A stretch of DNA of 64,000 nucleotides from positions 62,001-126,000 of the forward strand of contig JAHYIY010000002.1 in NCBI GenBank assembly GCA_019429255.1, in the 5' to 3' direction. Shown piece by piece: positions 49,757 to 57,267 of this stretch. This DNA is from Desulfuromonadales bacterium. Lineage in GTDB: Bacteria; Desulfobacterota; Desulfuromonadia; Desulfuromonadales; Geopsychrobacteraceae. How positions within the stretch are numbered: position 1 is the stretch's first letter; every line of letters begins with the position of its first letter. The translations under genes and the position numbers were made by a program. A model generated the notes under the pieces. That model was not told where the DNA came from and searched no databases. It saw only the letters and a program-made list of their open reading frames with translations.

Positions 49757-51120
49757 GCGAGACAAGTTTGCCGGGGCGCATCCTGGTTATTGATGATGAT
49801 CGAGCGCTGTGTGATCTGCTGAATGAGGATCTGCAGCAGCGCGGTCATCAGGTGTGGACAGCGCTGAAGGTGGCCCAGGCGCGTGAGGTGTTGAGCCTGC
49901 ACCCGATCGATATTGTTCTGACCGACCTGAACATGCCGGAAATCAATGGCATCGACTTCTGTGCCGAACTGCACCAGCGCCGTCCCGATTTGCCGGTCAT
50001 TATCATGACGGCCTTCGGCAGCCTTGAAACGGCGATTGCCGCGTTGCGGGCAGGAGCATACGATTTTGTCACCAAACCGGTCGATCTGGATCTGCTCAGC
50101 ATTTCCCTCGATCGTGGTTTACAACATCGCCATTTGCAGGAAACGGTGCGCCGCTTGCAAGATCAGGTACGCCGCCAGCAACCGAAGGACGACCTGTTCG
50201 GCGAGAGCCCGCCGATGATCAAGCTCAAACAGCAGATTGCCCAGATCGCCGGTCTGGATACCTCGGTGCTGCTGGCGGGGGAAAGCGGCACCGGCAAGGA
50301 GCTGGTTGCGCGTTCTTTGCACCACCAGAGTCAGCGCGGCAGTGGCCCTTTTGTTGCTGTCAACTGTGCGGCGCTGCCGGAAAATTTGCTGGAAAGTGAG
50401 CTCTTCGGGCATGTTCGCGGTGCTTTTACCGATGCTCGCGAAGCACGCAAGGGTCTGTTCGTTGAGGCTGCAGGCGGCACTCTGCTGCTTGACGAGATTG
50501 CTGAACTGCCGTTGGCGCTGCAGCCGAAACTGTTGCGGGTGCTTGAAGACCACCGCGTCCGGCCGTTGGGCGGCAGTGGCGAAATCGCCTGTGATGTCCG
50601 GATTATCGCCGCCAGTCACCGTGATCTGGGTCAGGCCGTGGCGGCCGGACATTTTCGCAGCGACCTTTTCTATCGTCTGAATGTGATCCAGCTCGAACTG
50701 CCCCCTTTGCGCCGGCGCGGAGATGATATTCTGCTACTGGCGATGAAGTTTATCCAACAGATCAGTAAGCGTTTTGGCAAATCGGTGCTCGGTCTGGCGC
50801 AACCAGCGGCGGCTTGCCTGCTGGCCTATTCCTGGCCCGGCAACGTGCGTGAGCTGCGCAACACGATTGAGCGGGCTGTTGCCCTGACCCTCCACGACAC
50901 CATTACCGTTGATGATCTTCCCGATGTCGTCCGTCATTCTGCCGGCAGCGCGCCGCTACCGGCCAGCCTGCATAACGGGCAGACGATTATTCCTCTGGAA
51001 GAGATGGAGCAGCGTTACATTCAGCAGGTACTTGATCGGCTGGATGGCAACCGTACTCTGGCTGCTCGCCTGCTTGGTGTTGACCGCAAAACCCTCTATC
51101 GCAAGCTTAAGGACAACTGA
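49753..51120 (+). CDS. Sigma54-dependent NtrC-family response regulator
   Basis: Receiver ILVIDDDRALCDLL; GESGTGKELVARSLHHQS, ELFGHVRGAFTDA (GAFTGA variant), Fis-like HTH C-terminus. Confidence 0.95.
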   Translation: MSETSLPGRILVIDDDRALCDLLNEDLQQRGHQVWTALKVAQAREVLSLHPIDIVLTDLNMPEINGIDFCAELHQRRPDLPVIIMTAFGSLETAIAALRAGAYDFVTKPVDLDLLSISLDRGLQHRHLQETVRRLQDQVRRQQPKDDLFGESPPMIKLKQQIAQIAGLDTSVLLAGESGTGKELVARSLHHQSQRGSGPFVAVNCAALPENLLESELFGHVRGAFTDAREARKGLFVEAAGGTLLLDEIAELPLALQPKLLRVLEDHRVRPLGGSGEIACDVRIIAASHRDLGQAVAAGHFRSDLFYRLNVIQLELPPLRRRGDDILLLAMKFIQQISKRFGKSVLGLAQPAAACLLAYSWPGNVRELRNTIERAVALTLHDTITVDDLPDVVRHSAGSAPLPASLHNGQTIIPLEEMEQRYIQQVLDRLDGNRTLAARLLGVDRKTLYRKLKDN

Positions 51121-51147
51121 TCCCTCCCCAAATTTTCTTAGTAGTTC

Positions 51148-51180
51148 GGGGCAATATGCCCCATCGAGTCATTCTGCCCC
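51148..51180. promoter_or_regulatory. Putative enhancer (UAS) for the NtrC-like regulator
   Basis: GGGGCA-ATA-TGCCCC perfect palindrome (51148-51162) plus second partial site GAGTCA-TTC-TGCCCC (51166-51180). Confidence 0.55.
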
Positions 51181-51223
51181 ACCCTGTCACAGGTTAACCG
51201 CCTGAAACATCAGTGATTCCCTT

Positions 51224-51239
51224 TGGCACAGCCTTTGCT
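51224..51239 (+). promoter_or_regulatory. Sigma54 (RpoN) promoter
   Basis: TGGCAC-AGCCT-TTGCT, matches -24/-12 consensus with correct N5 spacing. Confidence 0.8.
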
Positions 51240-51332
51240 CATAGAAGTATACGCCTATAAAAGGGATAGAGCTATGTTAGCTGGCTCTATCAGATATGTC
51301 ACTTTGTTACCGGAGATAAATGTAAAGCGCCC

Positions 51333-51731
51333 ATGGAAGCTGTTTGCCTTGATCTGACCCCGCGTGTACTTCTCGCCGAAGATGATAAAGAGTTGCGTGA
51401 GCTGCTCGCTCTGGTGCTGGAAAATGCCAGCTACGAGGTGTGTCAGTGCAGTAACGGAGAACAGCTCTTGGCCAGGCTTACAGAGCAGCGATCTTTCAAT
51501 CTGGTGATCAGTGATATCCGCATGCCTGGATTAGACGGCCTCGAAGTTCTGGCCCGACGCAGTGGTAAGATGCAGGAGATCCCCTTTATCTGCATGACCG
51601 CCTTCGGTGATGAGCGTATCCACCGCAGGGCGCGGGATCTGGGTGCAGCGGCTATCATTGATAAACCTTTTGATCTGGACGAGATGATGGAACTGGTCGC
51701 GCATGTTTGTCTCCGCAGCGAGCGCAATTAA
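51333..51731 (+). CDS. Stand-alone response regulator receiver protein
   Basis: RVLLAEDDKELRELLALVLENASYEV, LVISDIRMPGLDG. Confidence 0.9.
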   Translation: MEAVCLDLTPRVLLAEDDKELRELLALVLENASYEVCQCSNGEQLLARLTEQRSFNLVISDIRMPGLDGLEVLARRSGKMQEIPFICMTAFGDERIHRRARDLGAAAIIDKPFDLDEMMELVAHVCLRSERN

Positions 51732-51742
51732 AGGAGTCGATC

Positions 51743-53206
51743 ATGGCAAAAAATAAATATATTGGAATTTTAGCGTTGTTGCTGACCCTGCTGGTTAGTG
51801 GATTCTCTCCTCTGTCGGCACAAGACAGCGGTCTTGACAGCTTGCGTGAAACGGGTAAAGCCTTTCGCAGTGTTGCCCGGGATGTTTCGCCGGCGGTTGT
51901 CTACATCCAGGTGGAAAAGGAAGTCCAGGTGCGCAGCCGTGATCCTTGGACTAACCCCTTTGAGGGCAGCCCCTTTGGTGAAGAGTTTTTTCGCCGCTTT
52001 TTTGGCGAGCCACCGCGGGGAGAAGCTCCGGATCGCCCTCAGCGCCGAACGACAGGTCAGGGCTCGGGCTTTTTAATCTCTGCTGATGGCTACATCATGA
52101 CCAACAATCATGTTGTCGGGGATGCTGACAAAATCACCGTGCAATTTCAGGATGGCCGGGAATTTGAGGCCGAGCTGGTAGGTGCCGACCCTCCCACAGA
52201 TGTCGCCCTGATCAGAATCGATGCGAAAGAAGAACTTCCTTACATCAAGTTGGGTGATTCAGATCATCTTGAAGTTGGTGATTGGGTGCTGGCCTTTGGC
52301 AATCCCTTTGGTCTGTCTCATACCATGACCGCCGGGATTGTCAGCGCCAAAGGGCGCAGTGGCATCGGTCTGACCGATTACGAAAATTTCATCCAGACCG
52401 ATGCCGCCATCAATCCGGGTAATTCCGGCGGACCACTGGTCAATCTGGACGGTGAGGCGATTGGCATGAACACAGCGATCTTCAGTCGCAGTGGCGGTTA
52501 CATGGGCATTGGCTTCGCTATTCCCATCAATATGGCCAAAAATATTTATCTGCAGCTGGCTGAACACGGCAAGGTTACCCGCGGCCGTATTGGCGTCTAC
52601 ATTCAGGACCTGACCCGCGAACTGGCGGAATCCTTTGATATCGATCAGCGCCAGGGGATACTGGTATCGCAGGTGATGGAAGGTTCTGCAGCAGAAAAGG
52701 GTGGACTTAAACAGGGGGATGTCATCATCAAATTAAACGGCGCTGAGGTTGAAAATGTTGCTGCGTTTCGCAACCAGGTGGCTTTGACCCGTCCCGGTAC
52801 CACCATTGAACTGGAAATTTTGCGTAAGGGTAAAGTGCGCAAACACAAGATCGTTGTTGATACCATGGAAGTCGAAATCGCCGCAGGGGAAGGAGCGCCG
52901 GCTGCTGAAGCCGGCACGGATGCCTTGCCCCAGATCGGTTTGCGGTTGCAGAAGTTGACCGCGGAGTTGGCCGAGCAGTTCGGCTATCAGCAAAATCGTG
53001 GGGTGTTAGTGGCGGCGGTTGAACCTGGATCGGTAGCCGCGCGCGCTGGTATCGAGGCCGGTGCCCTGATTGAAGAGGTTAACCGGGCCGATGTTAATGA
53101 TCCTAAGGAGGTTGTTTCTCTGATCGAAAAGAGTAAAAGGGATACGGTTCTGTTGCTGGTCCGGCAAGGCAGTGGCAGCCGCTATATTGCTTTGCGCTAC
53201 AGATAG
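51743..53206 (+). CDS. DegP/HtrA (Do-family) periplasmic serine protease
   Basis: TNNHVVGDADKI, DVALIRID, NPGNSGGPLVNLDGE catalytic Ser; two PDZ domains; ATG 51743. Confidence 0.95.
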   Translation: MAKNKYIGILALLLTLLVSGFSPLSAQDSGLDSLRETGKAFRSVARDVSPAVVYIQVEKEVQVRSRDPWTNPFEGSPFGEEFFRRFFGEPPRGEAPDRPQRRTTGQGSGFLISADGYIMTNNHVVGDADKITVQFQDGREFEAELVGADPPTDVALIRIDAKEELPYIKLGDSDHLEVGDWVLAFGNPFGLSHTMTAGIVSAKGRSGIGLTDYENFIQTDAAINPGNSGGPLVNLDGEAIGMNTAIFSRSGGYMGIGFAIPINMAKNIYLQLAEHGKVTRGRIGVYIQDLTRELAESFDIDQRQGILVSQVMEGSAAEKGGLKQGDVIIKLNGAEVENVAAFRNQVALTRPGTTIELEILRKGKVRKHKIVVDTMEVEIAAGEGAPAAEAGTDALPQIGLRLQKLTAELAEQFGYQQNRGVLVAAVEPGSVAARAGIEAGALIEEVNRADVNDPKEVVSLIEKSKRDTVLLLVRQGSGSRYIALRYR

Positions 53207-53288
53207 GAACATAGGTCAACCGGGGCTCTGCTCAGCGTCGGAAGGCCATCACATACTTTTATTGAACGTTACCTCCTACGTTCATTTT

Positions 53289-53317
53289 GGGGAATCAGCA
53301 GGGTTCCCCTTTTTTTT
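53289..53317 (+). terminator. Intrinsic terminator after degP
   Basis: GGGGAA...TTCCCC followed by TTTTTTTT. Confidence 0.8.
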
Positions 53318-53402
53318 ATCCAAAATCTGCGTTAAAAGCAGTTAGACTTAATTCTTGTCGGAATCATGTGGCGTGCGGTTCGGAAATGACAGGAGCCTAT
53401 TA

Positions 53403-53780
53403 ATGAAATTCAAGCTTATTGTGTTCACAGTGTTGCTGGCTGTGGTTCTGGCTTTTGTATACCAGAACAGTGTCCCGGTGGCGGTGCGTTTTTTCAATGG
53501 GGAGTATGTGCTGCCTTTTGCCTTGTTGCTGATGGTGGTTCTTGCTGTCGGGGTGCTGCTGGGAATGCTGCTGGTATTAAGGCGCCAGTCCTATAACAGA
53601 AAGAAAAAGACTGCCAAAGAAGCCCAGCAAAAGGTGGCGGCTGCTACAGCTGCCAGTGATGCCGGCCATGCCGGTCAAGATTCAGTGACCGAACCGCTGG
53701 CGCAGGAAACAACCGTTGTAACAGGAGAAGATCATGAGTCAAACAATACTGATCACCGGGGCAACAGCAGGGTTTGGTAG
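53403..53780 (+). CDS. LapA-domain small membrane protein
   Basis: MKFKLIVFTVLLAVVLAFVYQNSVPVAVRFFNGEYVLPFALLLMVVLAVGVLLGMLL; RBS AGGAG. Confidence 0.8.
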   Translation: MKFKLIVFTVLLAVVLAFVYQNSVPVAVRFFNGEYVLPFALLLMVVLAVGVLLGMLLVLRRQSYNRKKKTAKEAQQKVAAATAASDAGHAGQDSVTEPLAQETTVVTGEDHESNNTDHRGNSRVW

Positions 53781-54516
53781 CGCTTGTGCCCGTCTGTTTG
53801 CCCATCATGGCTGGCAACTGATCCTTGCTGGCCGCCGCGCCGAACGCCTGCAGGCGTTACAGCAGGAACTCGGAGACGCGGTCAGCGCTATCTTGACCCT
53901 TGATGTGCGTGATCGAGGGGCGGTGTTCACCCAGCTTGGCGATCTGTCTGCTGTCGATGTGTTGCTCAATAATGCCGGTTTGGCCCTGGGGCTGGAACCC
54001 GCCTGGGATGTTGATATTGATGACTGGGATACCATGATCGACACCAATATCAAGGGACTGACTTACTGTACCCGGGCGCTGTTGCCACAGATGGTCAAGC
54101 GCAACAGCGGTCATGTCGTCAATATCGGGTCCACCGCCGGTAGCTGGCCCTATCCGGGTGGTAATGTCTACGGTGCCACCAAGGCCTTTGTGGAGCAATT
54201 CAGCCGTAATCTGCGTGCTGATTTGCTTGGGAAGCGGGTGCGGGTTACCTATATTGCGCCGGGAATGGCCGAGAGTGAATTTTCCCAGGTGCGCTTCAAG
54301 GGGGATACGGACAAGGCCGCCCAGGTGTATCGGGGAGTTACCCCCTTGCGCCCTGAAGATATTGCCGCAACCGTCTACTGGGTGGTCACCCAGCCCTCCC
54401 ATGTCAATATTAATGCCATTGAATTGATGCCGGTTCAGCAGAGCTGGAATGCTCTGGCGGTTCAACGCGATGAAAACAAATCCCTAAAGGACAGGGCGGC
54501 TGCTGTCGACAGGTAG
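53734..54516 (+). CDS. SDR family NAD(P)-dependent oxidoreductase (YdfG-like)
   Basis: ILITGATAGFGSACARLFA, LLNNAGLAL, YGATKAFVEQFS. Confidence 0.93.
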   Translation: MSQTILITGATAGFGSACARLFAHHGWQLILAGRRAERLQALQQELGDAVSAILTLDVRDRGAVFTQLGDLSAVDVLLNNAGLALGLEPAWDVDIDDWDTMIDTNIKGLTYCTRALLPQMVKRNSGHVVNIGSTAGSWPYPGGNVYGATKAFVEQFSRNLRADLLGKRVRVTYIAPGMAESEFSQVRFKGDTDKAAQVYRGVTPLRPEDIAATVYWVVTQPSHVNINAIELMPVQQSWNALAVQRDENKSLKDRAAAVDR

Positions 54517-55305
54517 GTGGAAAGGTTGTTTTTTTGGTTTTTCAGCCGGTTGCTCAATGCCAGCGAGAGATGGAAGGCCATGGCCGACTTACGTGTCACC
54601 GATACCCAGGGTTATCTGCTCTACCGTGAAGTGGAGCCGGTCCAGCCCTATCCGCGCATCGACCCGCAGCAGCCCTATGATGAAAAACCCCGTACCCAGG
54701 ATCAGGCGCGGGAAAAAAAAGACACGCACCTGCGCCGGCGTTTTGTTGCCATGCGTCACTTGATTGACCGCTTAAAAGAGTTCGGACAGCTGGAACGGAT
54801 CAATTATTCGACGCTGGTGAATAACCTGGGAAACATCGGTGTTGCCCACGCCGACAAAGAGCTTTTTGAATTGCTGCAAGCCCACCAGGTGCCTGACTCT
54901 GGACTTAATCATCTGGCCGCCCAGATTCGCCCCTTGATCGTCGCCCCTGATATTGGCTTTGGCCCACCCCTCGAGGTCGAGCAAAATGTTCTCCCCTATT
55001 TCAGCAGGGGGTTATCGGCGGTGCAGCTCCGCTATCTTCATCTGGAATTGTTGCCGGGTCAGGAAGGGCCGGTGCTGGTCGATGCCATTGCCCGTGACGG
55101 ATCATTTCGTTGTGCCACCAGACGTTTACGGGTGGAATTTCACCCGCAAGTCAAAACGCAGTACGATTGCGCCCTTGTGATCGACATCCGCATTATTGTC
55201 GCTGTCGGCGAAATGGACGAGGACAAACGTCGTGCCATCCTTTTTGAACGCTTCCCCGGTGTTTTTGCACTCTATACTGACAAGCAGATCAGCCTGTCGA
55301 TATGA
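54517..55305 (+). CDS. Conserved/orphan protein of unknown function
   Basis: Long ORF in operon phase with the SDR gene (GTG 54517; ATG 54580 alternative); no family recognised. Confidence 0.65.
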   Translation: MERLFFWFFSRLLNASERWKAMADLRVTDTQGYLLYREVEPVQPYPRIDPQQPYDEKPRTQDQAREKKDTHLRRRFVAMRHLIDRLKEFGQLERINYSTLVNNLGNIGVAHADKELFELLQAHQVPDSGLNHLAAQIRPLIVAPDIGFGPPLEVEQNVLPYFSRGLSAVQLRYLHLELLPGQEGPVLVDAIARDGSFRCATRRLRVEFHPQVKTQYDCALVIDIRIIVAVGEMDEDKRRAILFERFPGVFALYTDKQISLSI

Positions 55306-55438
55306 CAGGGCGCTGTTAAGGGTTTTACAACATCCTGTCAGTTTCTGTCAGGATATTGTAAGGTATGCTGGTTAAACACCAGCAGGCTTTGGACTCAAAT
55401 CACATAGGAATGTCATAAAAGCAAAAAAGGAGCGAATC

Positions 55439-56017
55439 ATGGCAGAAATTAGAAATAAATTTTGGTTGGAGGCTTCACACACAGCGCTGCTGGTTGTCGA
55501 TGTCCAGGACAAATTGGTAGGGGCAATGGATCAGCAACTTTATCAGCAGTTGCTGCAGAATGTGCCATTGCTGATAGCAGGTTTTAAGACCCTTGGCTTG
55601 CCGATGATCGCTACCGAGCAGTATTCAAAAGGGCTCGGACACACGATTACCGAGTTGCAGAGTGCTACCGAGCAAAGCTGTATTGAAAAACTGACATTCA
55701 GTTGCTGCGGTGATGAAGGTTTTGTTTCGGCCTTGCGTGAAACCAATGCCCGACAGATCGTTGTGGTTGGTATGGAAACCCATGTCTGCGTATTGCAGAC
55801 AGTGATCGACCTACTTGATCAGGGGTATGGTGTCCACCTGGTACGCGATGCCGTCAGTTCGCGCTTCGCCAGTGATTATGCCACTGCCCTGGAACTGGCA
55901 GCTGCCGCCGGTGCAGTGATTACAACAACGGAAACGGTACTATTTCAGTTGATCAAGGTGGCCGGTAGTGATGATTTCAAGGCCATTTCCAGGCTGGTTC
56001 GACAGCGGATAAAGTAA
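55439..56017 (+). CDS. Isochorismatase-family cysteine hydrolase
   Basis: ALLVVDVQDKLVGAMD, VVGMETHVCVLQTVIDLLDQGY. Confidence 0.92.
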   Translation: MAEIRNKFWLEASHTALLVVDVQDKLVGAMDQQLYQQLLQNVPLLIAGFKTLGLPMIATEQYSKGLGHTITELQSATEQSCIEKLTFSCCGDEGFVSALRETNARQIVVVGMETHVCVLQTVIDLLDQGYGVHLVRDAVSSRFASDYATALELAAAAGAVITTTETVLFQLIKVAGSDDFKAISRLVRQRIK

Positions 56018-56367
56018 TGGAACTTAATGACGCAGAGCTGCAGCAGTTTGGCAAAAAGCTGCTGCAGTTGAAAACGGATATCGAGCAGTTGCTGACCGAC
56101 TCTATCGACAGTAGCCGCCCTGTTGATCTCGAATTATCCATTGGTCGTCTGTCCCGGGTTGATGCGATGCAGCAGCAGGCCATGGCTAAAGCCAATCGTG
56201 AAGGACATCAGCGTCGTCTGGTACTGATTGATGCTGCCTTGCGGGCATTGAAAGGTGGACGTTACGGATTGTGTCGCAGCTGTGAAGAGCCGATCAGCTT
56301 AAGGCGTCTTGAGGCACGACCCGAGACCCCTTTCTGTATTGAGTGTCAGACCGAACGCGAGGGGTAG
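56017..56367 (+). CDS. TraR/DksA-family zinc-finger protein
   Basis: GRYGLCRSCEEPISLRRLEARPETPFCIECQ. Confidence 0.92.
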   Translation: MELNDAELQQFGKKLLQLKTDIEQLLTDSIDSSRPVDLELSIGRLSRVDAMQQQAMAKANREGHQRRLVLIDAALRALKGGRYGLCRSCEEPISLRRLEARPETPFCIECQTEREG

Positions 56368-56370
56368 CAG

Positions 56371-56808
56371 ATGTCGAACCTGGTACTCATGCTGTTGATT
56401 GCCTGTGGTGGTGTAGCTGTTGCGATTCAGCCCTCGATTAATGCCCGGCTGGCGCAAAAGACCGGCTTTCTCGAAGCTGCCACTATCTCGTTTGCCGTCG
56501 GCACCCTGGTGTTGCTGCTGATTTCTCTGCTGTCCGGTCAAGGAAGCTTCCGGCGGGTTGTTGAGGTGCCCTGGTGGCAGCTCACCGGCGGGCTGTTTGG
56601 GGCTTTTTTTGTGACCATGACGATTATCGGGGTGCCGCGCATCGGCACCACAGCGGTGCTGGCTTTAACGATTGCCTCCCAACTGGCCGCCGGTCTGGTG
56701 ATGGATCATTATGGGGTTTTCGGCATGCGCGGAATCCCCGTTGACGGCAAGCGTATCCTTGGCATTGCGTTGCTGTTGATTGGTGTTTTCCTGGTGTGTA
56801 AGAGGTAG
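56371..56808 (+). CDS. DMT-superfamily transporter (DUF606/YdcZ)
   Basis: IACGGVAVAIQPSINARLAQKTGFLEAATISFAVGTLVLLL; GGLFGAFFVTMTIIGVPRIGTTAVLALTIASQLAAGLVMDHYGVFG. Confidence 0.9.
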   Translation: MSNLVLMLLIACGGVAVAIQPSINARLAQKTGFLEAATISFAVGTLVLLLISLLSGQGSFRRVVEVPWWQLTGGLFGAFFVTMTIIGVPRIGTTAVLALTIASQLAAGLVMDHYGVFGMRGIPVDGKRILGIALLLIGVFLVCKR

Positions 56809-56810
56809 AT

Positions 56811-56894
56811 GGGAAGTGGGAAGTGGGAAGTGGGAAGTGGGAAGTGGGAAGTGGGAAGTGGGAAGTGGGAAGTGGGAAGTGGGAAGTGGGAAGT
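56811..56894. repeat. Heptanucleotide tandem array, 12 perfect copies of GGGAAGT
   Basis: Read directly; 84 bp of uninterrupted (GGGAAGT)12, then GGGGAA. Confidence 0.99.
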
Positions 56895-56909
56895 GGGGAA
56901 ATAGGCAAT

Positions 56910-57254
56910 TTAGTCGTGCCGGAAAAAGCGTAATGGATCCTGGTTGATGGCGGTGAGTAGTTTGTCCAGCTCCAGGGTCGGACCGACGCCCAGATAGAGC
57001 TGCCAGTGGGAACCGTTCTGGTGGTGCAGGCTCCACTGGTTGAGCTCCAGGTTGAAGCGCAGTTGGGCCATAGGTAGTTCGTGGGTTGTTGTCGTCTTGC
57101 CCGTTCCCTTTCTGACTTCAAATAGATGAACCTGTAAACCGGCAATGCGATAATTCAGCTGGCGCGGGTTTATCGGGCGTTGGCCTGCGCTTCGGCAAAA
57201 ATCATCAAGTTTGCGCAGCGCACTTTTATGTAAAAATTCCGGCAGTTCGCTCAT
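56910..57254 (-). CDS. DUF3024-like protein
   Basis: MSELPEFLHKSALRKLDDFCRSAGQRPINPRQLNYRIAGLQVHLFEVR... SHWQLYLGVG; start at 57254 more plausible than 57341. Confidence 0.6.
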   Translation of the reverse strand: MSELPEFLHKSALRKLDDFCRSAGQRPINPRQLNYRIAGLQVHLFEVRKGTGKTTTTHELPMAQLRFNLELNQWSLHHQNGSHWQLYLGVGPTLELDKLLTAINQDPLRFFRHD

Positions 57255-57267
57255 AGTGGACCCTTTG

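Noticed and set aside
56811-56894. CRISPR-like array
   Set aside because: Direct 7-bp repeats without spacers; a microsatellite, not CRISPR.
56624-57145. Minus-strand ORFs with PLPTSHF repeats
   Set aside because: Produced by translation of the GGGAAGT heptamer array in antisense to ydcZ-like gene; no independent coding support.
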